Below, piece after piece: positions 21,523-29,669 of a stretch of 56,007 nucleotides of DNA. Source of the stretch: an uncultured Verrucomicrobia subdivision 3 bacterium (GTDB lineage: Bacteria > Verrucomicrobiota > Verrucomicrobiia > Limisphaerales > UBA11358); NCBI GenBank assembly GCA_903918885.1, contig CAIXFY010000026.1, positions 1-56,007 on the forward strand. Reading direction: 5' to 3'. The notes below the pieces were generated by a model. That model was not told the origin of the DNA and ran no database searches. It saw only the letters and a list, made by a program, of their open reading frames with translations. Within the stretch, counting starts at the first letter, position 1. Each line of letters starts with the position of its first letter. The translations under genes and the position numbers were made by a program.

Positions 21523-22761
21523 TCAAACCAGCTCCGGCTCTTCAATTTCCTTCGGCGGTTGGGAGAGCGGCGTTCCATCCGGCGCTTCGGGATACTCAAA
21601 GATTTTTCCCTCGAAATTGCGGATGACCACGCGGTCGGCATTGTGGCTCAAAACGTATTCGGGATTCACCGGCACTTTGCCGCCGCCGCCGGGCGCATCA
21701 ATGACGTAGGACGGCACGGCGTAACCAGTCGTGTGGCCGCGCAATTTTTCCATGATGGCCAACCCCGTGCGCACGCTGGCGCGCAGGTGCGCGGAGCCGG
21801 CAATCAGATCGCACTGGTAAATGTAATACGGCTTAACGCGGCACATGAGCAGCTTTTGCAGATGCGCCTTCATCACGTCCGCGTCGTCGTTGACGTGCTT
21901 GAGCAGCACGGTCTGATTGCCAAGCGGAATGCCGGCGTCAGCCAACCGGCCCAGCGCGTCGCGGACTTCGGTGGTCAGTTCGCGCGGGTGATTCGAGTGG
22001 ATGCTCATGAAGAGCGGATGAAACTTTTTGAGCATCGCGCAGAGTTCCGGCGTGATGCGCTGCGGCAGAAATGTCGGAATACGCGAACCGATGCGGAGAA
22101 ATTCCACATGCGGAATCGCACGCAAGCGGCTCAAAAGATTTTCCAGCTTCTCGTCGCTCAACAGCAGCGGGTCGCCGCCGCTCAAGAGCACGTCACGGAT
22201 TTCCGGATGCGCAGCGATGTAGGCGATTTGCTTCTCGAATTCCGGATGAAAATCGTAGCCGGTCGCATTGCTCACGAGTCGTGAGCGCGTGCAGTAACGG
22301 CAATACGCGGCGCAGCGATCCGTGACGAGAAACAAAACGCGGTCGGGATAGCGATGCACGAGTCCCGGCACCGGCGAATGCGAATCTTCGCCGCACGGGT
22401 CGCTCATTTCCCACGGTGCGGTGGTCGTCTCGGCGAGCTTGGGAATCACCTGCAAGCGAATCGGGCAGTTCTCATCCGCCGGATCAATTAAATTAAAAAA
22501 ATAAGGCGTGATGGCGAGTGCGAGCTTGGTGTTCGCCAATTTTGCGCCGGCGAATTCCTCCGGCGTGAGCGTGGGTAGAAACTTTTGCAACTGCTCGGCG
22601 GTGGTGATGCGGTGCTTGAGCTGCCAGCGCCAGTCGTTCCAGTCGGCGTCCGAAACATTGTGCCAATAGCCACGCCCGGAGGAGGAGAATCTTTTCAGTG
22701 CTGTAAACGAGTTGCCCGAAGGCGGTTCGCCGCGCGTCGCGGATGAATTTTCTACCTGCAT
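21523..22761 (-). CDS. kamA: Lysine 2,3-aminomutase family radical SAM/PLP protein
   Basis: Radical-SAM enzyme that converts L-lysine to beta-lysine using SAM, a [4Fe-4S] cluster and PLP. From the ATG at 22761 it is 412 residues, with the CxxxCxxC cluster at C150, C154 and C157 (RCAAYCRYCTRS). LLSGGDPLLLSDEKLENLL and LRIGSRIPTFLPQRIT are typical. APGGGGKVPVNPEY carries the likely PLP Lys, and a C-terminal zinc/dimer region ends the protein. A GTG five codons upstream is possible but overlaps the promoter's -10 box. Nearby ablB (acetyltransferase) or beta-lysine fermentation genes are absent, so osmolyte or EF-P-related roles cannot be separated. Confidence 0.9.
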   Translation of the reverse strand: MQVENSSATRGEPPSGNSFTALKRFSSSGRGYWHNVSDADWNDWRWQLKHRITTAEQLQKFLPTLTPEEFAGAKLANTKLALAITPYFFNLIDPADENCPIRLQVIPKLAETTTAPWEMSDPCGEDSHSPVPGLVHRYPDRVLFLVTDRCAAYCRYCTRSRLVSNATGYDFHPEFEKQIAYIAAHPEIRDVLLSGGDPLLLSDEKLENLLSRLRAIPHVEFLRIGSRIPTFLPQRITPELCAMLKKFHPLFMSIHSNHPRELTTEVRDALGRLADAGIPLGNQTVLLKHVNDDADVMKAHLQKLLMCRVKPYYIYQCDLIAGSAHLRASVRTGLAIMEKLRGHTTGYAVPSYVIDAPGGGGKVPVNPEYVLSHNADRVVIRNFEGKIFEYPEAPDGTPLSQPPKEIEEPELV

Positions 22762-22774
22762 CTTAAGTATGCGC

Positions 22775-22802
22775 ACTATAAGTCGGGTTTGCGGCCTGTC
22801 AA
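22775..22802 (-). promoter_or_regulatory. Sigma-70-type promoter of kamA
   Basis: On the minus strand TTGACA (22797-22802), 16-bp spacer, TATAGT (22775-22780). Transcription would start near 22768, leaving under ten bases before the ATG at 22761, so the kamA mRNA may be nearly leaderless. Confidence 0.7.
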
Positions 22803-24148
22803 GTTGAGGGCGGTGAACCGGGCGGCTGCATCCGTTCCAGCTTGTCCGCCAGATCGCGGCGATTCGCGTCCAGATCGTCCAGTCGCTTAATCAAACCTTC
22901 GGTATCGGTCTGGAGATGCCGCCCGGATACGCGCTTACCAGCGACACCGAGAAATTCCGCCAGCGCCATGCGATAGCCGTCCGCCAGCGCCGCGAGCGGC
23001 GGCGCGAGCCGAAGCTGCACCAAATCGAGGTCGCGCAGTTTGGTCTGGAGAATTTCCGTCTGGCGCGACGGCGCAAAATTCTGGACGGCGGACTGCAAAG
23101 AAATTTCGGCGCGAACTGGCAGCTCGTTGGTCGCGTAGCGAACGGCAACGGGCACAGCGAGGATAGCGTCCAGTTTTTGGCGGCTAACGCTGGCTGTCCA
23201 CTGCGGACCGGGTTCGCGCGCGGCGAAATTCACGACGCGCAAAGACCACCATTTTTCCGCATCCAGCGGCCGTTGAAAATCTTCGCGAAAAGCGGTGAAA
23301 AAGGCGGTTTGCCAGTTTTCGCAGGCCGATAGTTGCGCAAGCATCGCCCGCAATTTGGCGGCGCCGTTTTTTAATTCGAGCAATTCGCGGACGAATAATT
23401 GCGCGCTGGCAAGATAGACGCCGCCGTCCACACCACCCGCTTGCGCGTCGGTCGGCCAGCTCAACTGATCAAAGGTAAGCGACGGGGAATTTTGCAGCAC
23501 GCGACGGGCATTGGTGAGCGCATCGAGATTATGACGTTTTTCATCCATCCGAGTTTGAATGAGGCCGTCAATGTTTTTGGTCGGCTTGGATAAAACCGCC
23601 GTGCCGTTATCAACGTCCAAAATGTGCATGGCCATACCATCCACCAGCCATGACGGCAGTTCGGCAGCTTGGCGGCCAGCGGACACATTGCGGTTGGCGA
23701 GTTCCATCAACAGCACGGAGCTTATGGCGCGGGCGTAGCGGTTGCGCGAGAGCAAGTCCGGCAGTTCCAGCCGGTAGTTCCAGTGCTGGACGAGAGCTTG
23801 CGAAACGATGGCCACTTCCTCGTTCGTGGTGTGGGCGGCGCGGAGATTGAGGAAAATTTTTCCGCTCCACGGCGCATTCGGTGCAAGTTCGAGTTCCCGC
23901 CAGAGGATGGTCTTGAAGCGTTCGACGGAAATCGCGAGGAACGGGGCGTCCAGCCGCACGAAATTGGTGTTCGTGCCAGTTTCAGGATGGCGATAATATG
24001 GGAAATTTTCAGACTCGACCGTGACCACAAACTGGCCGGAGACACTGCTTGCGGCGGCAGGAGCGGACGGGGAAACCTGACTGTGGGCGACCGAAAAAAC
24101 TGTCGTCAGGACGCCAACCAGCGCGCGGGCAAGGCGCAAGCGGTTCAT
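22799..24148 (-). CDS. Secreted protein of unknown function, peptidase-MA-like but without HExxH
   Basis: A 449-residue exported protein with a signal peptide (RALVGVLTTVFSVAHS, residues 8-23). It contains LELPDLLSRNRYARAISSVL and LPSWLVDGMAMHILD, an arrangement like gluzincin 'peptidase MA' proteins, where the second is normally followed or preceded by an HExxH helix. No HExxH is seen, so catalysis is doubtful. The last 60 residues are charged and helical. The start overlaps the stop of the FmdB gene by 4 bp (ATGA), so the two are coupled. Probably periplasmic. No function is assigned. Confidence 0.68.
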   Translation of the reverse strand: MNRLRLARALVGVLTTVFSVAHSQVSPSAPAAASSVSGQFVVTVESENFPYYRHPETGTNTNFVRLDAPFLAISVERFKTILWRELELAPNAPWSGKIFLNLRAAHTTNEEVAIVSQALVQHWNYRLELPDLLSRNRYARAISSVLLMELANRNVSAGRQAAELPSWLVDGMAMHILDVDNGTAVLSKPTKNIDGLIQTRMDEKRHNLDALTNARRVLQNSPSLTFDQLSWPTDAQAGGVDGGVYLASAQLFVRELLELKNGAAKLRAMLAQLSACENWQTAFFTAFREDFQRPLDAEKWWSLRVVNFAAREPGPQWTASVSRQKLDAILAVPVAVRYATNELPVRAEISLQSAVQNFAPSRQTEILQTKLRDLDLVQLRLAPPLAALADGYRMALAEFLGVAGKRVSGRHLQTDTEGLIKRLDDLDANRRDLADKLERMQPPGSPPST

Positions 24149-24456
24149 TTTTTGGGAGACTTGGTGACAGGCTTGGTTTCCGCTTTGGCTTCGGTTTTGG
24201 CCGCCGGCTTGGCGTCGCTGGAATCTTTTTTTGCCGCCGCTTTGTATTTTTCGCTGCGGTAATCAGTGATGTAAAAACCATCACCCTTGAACAGCAAACC
24301 CGCGCCTGCGCTGATTTTTTTGGTGACTGCACCACGGCCCCATTTTTTTTGGCCACAGGAAGCTTGCGGACAGATTTTCAGCGCCGGGGCTGACATAGAG
24401 TGAAGCGCCTCAAATTCGTGACCGCATTTTTTACAAACGTATTCGTAGGTCGGCAT
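24145..24456 (-). CDS. FmdB-family zinc-ribbon protein
   Basis: A 103-residue protein with the FmdB zinc ribbon (MPTYEYVCKKCGHEFEALHS; Cys pairs at 8/11 and 29/34 in CPQASCG), then a hydrophobic patch (GAGLLFKGDGFYITDYR) typical of the family and a Lys/Ala-rich tail of about 30 residues. FmdB-like proteins are annotated as putative regulators, but the molecular function is not established. It is coupled by a 4-bp overlap to the secreted protein downstream. Confidence 0.85.
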   Translation of the reverse strand: MPTYEYVCKKCGHEFEALHSMSAPALKICPQASCGQKKWGRGAVTKKISAGAGLLFKGDGFYITDYRSEKYKAAAKKDSSDAKPAAKTEAKAETKPVTKSPKK

Positions 24457-24478
24457 GGCGAACCTTCGGAGAATTGAT

Positions 24479-25318
24479 TCAGTGTGCGACCGCCGGTGCG
24501 TTCGTCTGATCGCCTAGTTCCGCCAGCTTTTTTTCAAGCGCAGCACGGGCCTTTTCTTGATTCGGATTGGCTGGGGAAATGCCGAGCGGTGGGATGACTT
24601 TCACAGAGCCGTCCGAGCCGACTTCAACGTTGAGCCCGTAACCACCCGCCGGGACGGAGTTGGTGGTCGGAACGGCATGCTGAATGAGCAATTGCGCGGC
24701 GTGCACCGTGCCACTACCGTTTTTGTCTAATTGGAGGCGGCGAGCTACGAATAAGTCGGTTTTTACCTTGCGAACTTGCGCACGAAGCGCGTCCAAATCG
24801 TTGAATTTATGTTCAATCTCGGCCTTCTGGGCCATCTCCTTCTGCAGCTCCTGCTGGAGAAAAACACTGTTGGTTTCGGACGCCGTCAGCTTGGTGCGGG
24901 TATCGTCAATCAGCGAATTCAGTTTGGCAATAGTGTTGGTGAGTTCGCTCGCTCGCTGATCAAGCACACGGTTTTGAACTTCCAAATCCGACAGGCGGAC
25001 GTTGAGGTTGGTAATCTGATCCTGTGCGCCAGCCAGCGCCGATTTGCCGTCGGCGATGGCCGCCGTTGCCGCCGCGAGATTGTTTGAAAGCTGCGCTGCC
25101 TGCTGCTGACTCGCGGCGAGGTCGTTGGTCAACATGAGATTGACCTGATTAAGGTCGTTGATTTTCATGCCGGCGTTCACCAACTGGTTGGAGAAATCAA
25201 CAATGGAGTTGACGTCGGTGTTGTGCTGATCCGCGCTCTGCTTCTTGACGGCCAATAACCCGATGACCAGCCCCACGCAAGCCACCGCCAGCACAGCAAT
25301 GATAATCTTCATTTTCAT
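24479..25318 (-). CDS. Membrane-anchored coiled-coil protein
   Basis: A 279-residue protein: one N-terminal anchor (MKMKIIIAVLAVACVGLVIG), then a long coiled coil from about residue 40 to 190 with many Asn/Gln/Leu heptads (NDLAASQQQAAQLSNNLAAA and similar). A short globular tail follows (GGYGLNVEVGSDGSVKVIPP). ATG at 25318 is used because AAGAGG precedes it; the frame extends 16 codons upstream. It is located downstream of the parvulin gene on the same strand. No enzyme motif is present. A periplasmic structural or scaffold role is a guess. Confidence 0.75.
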   Translation of the reverse strand: MKMKIIIAVLAVACVGLVIGLLAVKKQSADQHNTDVNSIVDFSNQLVNAGMKINDLNQVNLMLTNDLAASQQQAAQLSNNLAAATAAIADGKSALAGAQDQITNLNVRLSDLEVQNRVLDQRASELTNTIAKLNSLIDDTRTKLTASETNSVFLQQELQKEMAQKAEIEHKFNDLDALRAQVRKVKTDLFVARRLQLDKNGSGTVHAAQLLIQHAVPTTNSVPAGGYGLNVEVGSDGSVKVIPPLGISPANPNQEKARAALEKKLAELGDQTNAPAVAH

Positions 25319-25337
25319 AATGATACCTCTTGCCTCA

Positions 25338-25366
25338 ATTTGTGTGCCGACGGCTTTTAATGTCAA
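25338..25366 (-). promoter_or_regulatory. Possible sigma-70 promoter of the coiled-coil protein gene
   Basis: TTGACA (25361-25366), 17-bp spacer, ACAAAT (25338-25343) on the minus strand. The -35 is perfect and the -10 is weak. Placed 20 nt before the chosen ATG. Confidence 0.4.
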
Positions 25367-25372
25367 GCCTAC

Positions 25373-26497
25373 TTACTTGGTCGCATCCAGCGGCGCGGCG
25401 GCAGAATCAGCCGCCTCGGCCTGGGCGCGGACGCTTTCATCCAACGCCTTGAGCTTCGCGTCGGTGATTTCCACGCCGAGTTCGGCGCGTAGTTTTTTCA
25501 CATAGTCAGGAGCGAGCGCCTTGATTTTTTCCGTTTCGACTTCCGTCTTGCAAATATCCGCCACGGTCTTGTTAATCTGCGGCAGCGTATCGGTGAAGAC
25601 ATATTTCTTGGCCGTTGTTTTGTCCAGCAACTGAATGATGTGATACCCGAACTGGGTGGTGACGACTTCGCTGACCTGATTGTTCGTCAGCGAAAATGCC
25701 GCCGCTTCAAACTCCGGCACCATCTGGCCCCGGGGAAATTCCGTTAGTTCGCCGCCGTTCACTTTCGAGCCGGGATCTTCGGAAAAGTCCTTCGCGAGTT
25801 TGGCAAAATCAGCGCCCGCGCGAATCTGTTTGAGCAGGTCGCCGGCCTGTTTGCGCTTCGCCGCCACCATGTTGGTGGAAAGCGATGTGCGAGTCGTCGG
25901 ATCAATGGTCATCAGCAGAATGTGACGGACATGCGCCATTTCCGGCTGCTCAAAATCCGCCGAATGCTTGGCGTAAAATCCCTTCGCATCCGCGTCGGTC
26001 ACGGCAATGTTCAGTTCGCGCTTGAGGGTGCTTTTGGCGACCGCTTCCTGCGTGGCCTTGGCGCGCAAATCCGCCGCCGTCATGCCCACCGCCTTGAGCT
26101 GGCGGTCAAATGCCTCAACCGAGCCGAACCGCTTGACGAGATTCGTATATTGCAAATCTGCTTCCGCCGTACCCGCCGCGCGATCCGCCGACGTCGCCTT
26201 TTGTAAGAGCGACTGGATGGTGATCAACTGGTTGACGATGGCCACGGAAAATTCCGGCGGCAACTGCTGACCCTGCGCGGCGGCGTTTGCCTTCGCGCCG
26301 GTTAAAACCTGATCCAGCTCGCTCTGTTTGATTTCAAAACCCTTGCCCTTGACGATTACCGGGTCGCCAAACAGCGCCTTCATCGCATCTTCCGGCGTGC
26401 CGTTCGTCGACGCCGCAACGGCAACGGGTTGGGTGGCCGCCGTGGCGGAAATCACACCGGCCATCAGCGCGGCGGACAGAATCAATTTCATTTTCAT
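25373..26497 (-). CDS. Secreted PpiC-type peptidyl-prolyl isomerase (parvulin; SurA/PrsA-like)
   Basis: A 374-residue periplasmic chaperone/isomerase. It has a signal peptide (ILSAALMAGVISATAA), an N-terminal helical SurA-like region (IKQSELDQVLTGAKANAAAQ, about 55-75) and one parvulin domain at about 190-300. The parvulin hallmarks are MAHVRHILLM, DFAKLAKDFSEDPGSK-like sequence, GGELTEFPRGQMVPEFEAAA and TQFGYHIIQLLD. A C-terminal Ala-rich tail ends it. It likely assists folding of exported proteins. Its own gene appears monocistronic or paired with the coiled-coil gene 55 bp downstream. Confidence 0.92.
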   Translation of the reverse strand: MKMKLILSAALMAGVISATAATQPVAVAASTNGTPEDAMKALFGDPVIVKGKGFEIKQSELDQVLTGAKANAAAQGQQLPPEFSVAIVNQLITIQSLLQKATSADRAAGTAEADLQYTNLVKRFGSVEAFDRQLKAVGMTAADLRAKATQEAVAKSTLKRELNIAVTDADAKGFYAKHSADFEQPEMAHVRHILLMTIDPTTRTSLSTNMVAAKRKQAGDLLKQIRAGADFAKLAKDFSEDPGSKVNGGELTEFPRGQMVPEFEAAAFSLTNNQVSEVVTTQFGYHIIQLLDKTTAKKYVFTDTLPQINKTVADICKTEVETEKIKALAPDYVKKLRAELGVEITDAKLKALDESVRAQAEAADSAAAPLDATK

Positions 26498-26542
26498 TAG
26501 GTCAATTGGACTGACAAGTTTCGTTTAAGTTCAAAAACAGAA

Positions 26543-28150
26543 TCACAACTTTACCACTTTTACATTGCTGATGTCAGCGTCTTTTTTTAGCTCTTCCAGC
26601 AACGCCTGCGGGGGAACGCTGTCGAGGCTCAGGACGGTCAACGCCAGACCGCCAACTGTGTCGCGGCCAAGACTCATGCTGGCGATGTTCACCTTGTGCT
26701 TACCAAGCAACGTGCCGAGATAGCCGACGATGCCCGGCTTGTCTAAATTGTTCAGCAGCAACAGGGTTCCGCTCGTGGGGATTTCCACCGGCTGGCTGAA
26801 CAGCCGCACGATGCGCGGATTGTTCGGCGAACCGAAAAACGTGCCGCCGGCGGAAATTAATTTCTCCGCGCCTTTGAACGCTTGGACGTGAACCCATTCG
26901 TTGAACGTCACCGGCTCGTCGGATTTTTTTTCTTCGACCGTGATGCCGATGCTCTGCGCCACGCTGCGGACGTTGACGTTGTTCACATCCTTCAAATTGC
27001 TGGTCGAGAGAAAGCCGCGAATGACCGCGCGCGTTACCGGGTCAATGTTCGTCAAATTTTTTGCATTGCCGCCGTAGGTGATGTGCAGCTTGTCCGCGCC
27101 GGTCGAAAGCTGCGCGAGCAATTTGCCCAACGCTTCGCCCAGCGGCAGATACGGTTTCACCTGTTCGGACGTCTTCGCGTCGAGGTAAGGGAGATTGACC
27201 GCGTTGCGGACTTCGCCCGTGGTCAGATAGGCAATGACGATTTCAGCCACTTCAAGTCCGCATTTTTCCTGCGCTTCCTTGGTGCTGGCACCGAGGTGCG
27301 GGGTGAGGATGAGGTTGCCCTTCGCAGCTTGGGCGATGTAAGGATGATCCGCCGGGAGCGGTTCCTTGGCAAAGACGTCCAGTGCAGCGCCGGCAACTTT
27401 CTTGGATTCCAACGCGGCGATCAAATCGTTTTCATTGATGACTTCGCCGCGCGCGCAATTCACGATGCGCACATTCGGTTTCATCTTGGCGAAGGCGGCG
27501 GCGTTCAACATTCCGCGGGTCTCATCCGTCACGAGATTGTGCAAGGTGATGAAATCGGCCACGCGATACACTTCATCGAGATCAGCCAGCGTGACGCCGA
27601 TGGCCTTGGCGCGGTCTTCGGGGAGAAACGGATCGTAAGCTACGACCTTCATGCCGAAGGCGATGGCGCGTTTGGCCACTTCCGAACCGATACGACCGAG
27701 GCCGATCACGCCGAGGGTCTTGCCGTGAAGTTCGATGCCATCCTTGGCGAGTTCCTTGCGCAACCATTTTCCGGCAGCCAATCCGGCGGCAGCCTGCGGC
27801 ACCTTGCGCGCGAGCGCCATCATGAGACCAAAAGCCAGTTCGGCCGTCGTCACCATGTTGCCGAGCGGGGTGTTCATCACCACCACGCCATGCTGCGTGG
27901 CATCTTCCACCTTCACGTTATCCACGCCCACACCGGCGCGACCGACCACCTTCAATTGCTTGGCGGCCTCGATGACTTTCTTCGTCACCTTGGTTTCGGA
28001 ACGCACTAGCAACGCCGTGGCGTCGCCCACTAGGGCGCACAGTTCATCTTCCGTGGCGGTCTTTTCCAGGACGACGACGTTGAATTCGGGACGCTGTTTG
28101 AGCAGTTCGATGCCCTTGGGCGAGATGGGGTCGCAAACGATGATTTTCAT
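26543..28150 (-). CDS. serA: D-3-phosphoglycerate dehydrogenase, long form with ACT domain
   Basis: First step of serine synthesis: 3-phosphoglycerate to 3-phosphohydroxypyruvate with NAD+. The 535 residues match the type with an intervening domain. The NAD-binding motif is GVIGLGRIGSEVAKRA, the catalytic Arg is in NCARGEVIN, and the catalytic His/Glu pair is in LTPHLGASTKEAQ. The intervening domain occupies about residues 325-450, and the ACT domain the last 75 (LLLLNNLDKPGIVGYLGTLL). A good promoter lies upstream. The region upstream to the next gene is otherwise unremarkable. Confidence 0.97.
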   Translation of the reverse strand: MKIIVCDPISPKGIELLKQRPEFNVVVLEKTATEDELCALVGDATALLVRSETKVTKKVIEAAKQLKVVGRAGVGVDNVKVEDATQHGVVVMNTPLGNMVTTAELAFGLMMALARKVPQAAAGLAAGKWLRKELAKDGIELHGKTLGVIGLGRIGSEVAKRAIAFGMKVVAYDPFLPEDRAKAIGVTLADLDEVYRVADFITLHNLVTDETRGMLNAAAFAKMKPNVRIVNCARGEVINENDLIAALESKKVAGAALDVFAKEPLPADHPYIAQAAKGNLILTPHLGASTKEAQEKCGLEVAEIVIAYLTTGEVRNAVNLPYLDAKTSEQVKPYLPLGEALGKLLAQLSTGADKLHITYGGNAKNLTNIDPVTRAVIRGFLSTSNLKDVNNVNVRSVAQSIGITVEEKKSDEPVTFNEWVHVQAFKGAEKLISAGGTFFGSPNNPRIVRLFSQPVEIPTSGTLLLLNNLDKPGIVGYLGTLLGKHKVNIASMSLGRDTVGGLALTVLSLDSVPPQALLEELKKDADISNVKVVKL

Positions 28151-28177
28151 AAATTGATAAAATTCAAACGGACGAAA

Positions 28178-28206
28178 AGTCTAGATTGCCGCGCGGTTCT
28201 GGTCAA
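28178..28206 (-). promoter_or_regulatory. Sigma-70-type promoter of serA
   Basis: Minus strand: TTGACC (28201-28206), 17-bp spacer, TAGACT (28178-28183). The predicted start of transcription is about 20 nt before the ATG at 28150. Confidence 0.7.
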
Positions 28207-28333
28207 ACTGCTAATCAACTCCCGTGAATTGTAGTCGGAAACTTAATCTTCAAGTTAACCGCGAAGCCGATTGCCCGCCACAGACGACTGCTAACCATTT
28301 TGTCGCACAGCAAATTTAAACTAAACCGCTGAC

Positions 28334-28876
28334 TCATTTCTCAACTGTGAATTTCCGCTTCAAATGCAACTCCGACTTCTTGACATTGTCTCTGACAGAG
28401 ATTTCAACCGTATATTCGCCAGCCGGATCGTTCGGCTCAATCCTTACGGCAAAATAATCCCGAACAAGATATAAGCCATCCGGGTCAATACGCTCTTTTA
28501 CTCCGATCAAGTCCTTGTCTTGTCCATAAATCGAGCCGTCAGGCTTGCGAACAATAACATCATAGGTAACATCCGCTGTGCCGTCACTTCGCAAGCCAGC
28601 ACCAGCAAAAACGACCATCGTATAAATCGGCACTCCGCGACTGGCAACAAAGGTATTTGTGAAATGAGGTATTGCTGGAGTATTCCAATTGTCAAAAAAC
28701 TTTTTATCTTCGATAAGAGCAAACTGAACGCCGAAGCCATTTGTATCTGCCATACTGGCTGGCGGTTGGTTTGTAGTGCCGCTGATTTTCGTTATGCGCC
28801 AAAAAGGAGAGGTGTTTGTTATGTCCGAGGCATATAGTGAACCGCAAAATAGAGTAAGAATAATTAAGGTTTTCAT
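28334..28876 (-). CDS. Small secreted protein of unknown function
   Basis: A 180-residue protein with a short signal peptide (MKTLIILTLFCGSLYAS). The mature part looks like a beta-sandwich: TYDVIVRKPDGSIYG, DYFAVRIEPNDPAGEYTVEISVRDN and a C-terminal LKRKFTVEK strand, reminiscent of bacterial Ig-like or transthyretin-like extracellular domains. The gene is the most A+T-rich in the window, suggesting acquisition or relaxed selection. It stands alone between serA and the toxin-antitoxin pair. No function can be named. Confidence 0.65.
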   Translation of the reverse strand: MKTLIILTLFCGSLYASDITNTSPFWRITKISGTTNQPPASMADTNGFGVQFALIEDKKFFDNWNTPAIPHFTNTFVASRGVPIYTMVVFAGAGLRSDGTADVTYDVIVRKPDGSIYGQDKDLIGVKERIDPDGLYLVRDYFAVRIEPNDPAGEYTVEISVRDNVKKSELHLKRKFTVEK

Positions 28877-29024
28877 GTGAGTTTAAAACGGCCTAATAAG
28901 GTAAGGTGCTTGGTTGAAGTTTTGTAGCCTATCCCATTTCACAGTTCGACTTTATTGAGAGATTTGCCGTCTGTCCATTGCCTTTTTCCGCCCGTTCGCT
29001 CCGCCCGTGCGACCGGCGTTCGGC

Positions 29025-29052
29025 TTGACTATCAAGGTGGCGGGTTTAACTT
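29025..29052 (+). promoter_or_regulatory. Possible promoter of the DUF433/DUF5615 pair
   Basis: TTGACT (29025-29030), 16-bp spacer, TAACTT (29047-29052). The start of transcription would coincide with the ATG at 29059, implying a leaderless antitoxin mRNA. The -10 box is weak. Confidence 0.4.
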
Positions 29053-29058
29053 CAAGCC

Positions 29059-29280
29059 ATGGTTTATCAAGACCGCATCACCCTTGACCCGCGCATCCGC
29101 AGCGGCCAGCCGTGCCTCAAGGGCACGCGCATCGCCGTGGCGGACGTGCTGGATTATCTCGGCGGCGGCATGACGGTCGCGGAGATTGTGGATGATTTTC
29201 CCGACCTCACCGCCGAGGACATCCAGGCCTGCCTGACCTTCGCCGCCGAACGTGAACGCCGCCTGCTCGTGGCTGCATGA
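29059..29280 (+). CDS. DUF433 family antitoxin (VapB-like)
   Basis: A 73-residue DUF433 protein: ITLDPRIRSGQPCLKGTRIAV-type start (about residues 7-27), then ADVLDYLGGGMTVAEIVDDFP, a winged HTH-like DNA-binding module. DUF433 proteins commonly pair with PIN-like DUF5615 proteins as toxin-antitoxin modules, binding the toxin and repressing their own promoter. Its stop overlaps the next gene's ATG by 4 bp (ATGA). Confidence 0.88.
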   Translation: MVYQDRITLDPRIRSGQPCLKGTRIAVADVLDYLGGGMTVAEIVDDFPDLTAEDIQACLTFAAERERRLLVAA

Positions 29281-29606
29281 AGCTGTTGTTCGACGAAAAC
29301 CTCTCGCCCAAGTTGCCGGAATTGCTGGCGGCAAAATTTCCCGGCAGTCAGCACGTCCGCGAATTTGGCTTGAAAGGCCGCACGGACGAGGAAATCTGGC
29401 GCCACGCCGGCGGCAACGGATTCACGCTCGTTTCCAAGGACAAGGATTTTTACCAGCGGGCGGTGCTGTTCGGTGCGCCGCCCAAATTCATCTGGCTCGG
29501 TCTCGGCAACTGCACCCGCGCCGATTTGCTGGCGCTGATTCAACGGCACGAGGGCGACATCCTGGCTTTTGCCACTTCGCCGGAAGCGGTCTTGGTTCTG
29601 ACGTGA
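29277..29606 (+). CDS. DUF5615 PIN-like toxin (VapC-like)
   Basis: A 109-residue PIN-like protein. The N-terminal acidic site is MKLLFDENLSPKL (Asp6, Glu7), and TLVSKDKDFYQRAVLFGAPP supplies the second acidic patch (Asp56, Asp58). The family is predicted to be an RNase of the VapC type. It is translationally coupled to the DUF433 antitoxin. The active-site acids are present, so it is likely functional. The RNA target is unknown. Confidence 0.87.
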   Translation: MKLLFDENLSPKLPELLAAKFPGSQHVREFGLKGRTDEEIWRHAGGNGFTLVSKDKDFYQRAVLFGAPPKFIWLGLGNCTRADLLALIQRHEGDILAFATSPEAVLVLT

Positions 29607-29669
29607 GCCGCGACCATCATAAGAATTATCGCTGACCGCCGGGCGGATTTCGTTTATGCTGCCGCCACG

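Noticed and set aside
26882..28009. A 375-codon plus-strand frame opposite serA
   Set aside because: Arg/His-rich shadow of serA without motifs. The serA reading frame is conserved end to end.
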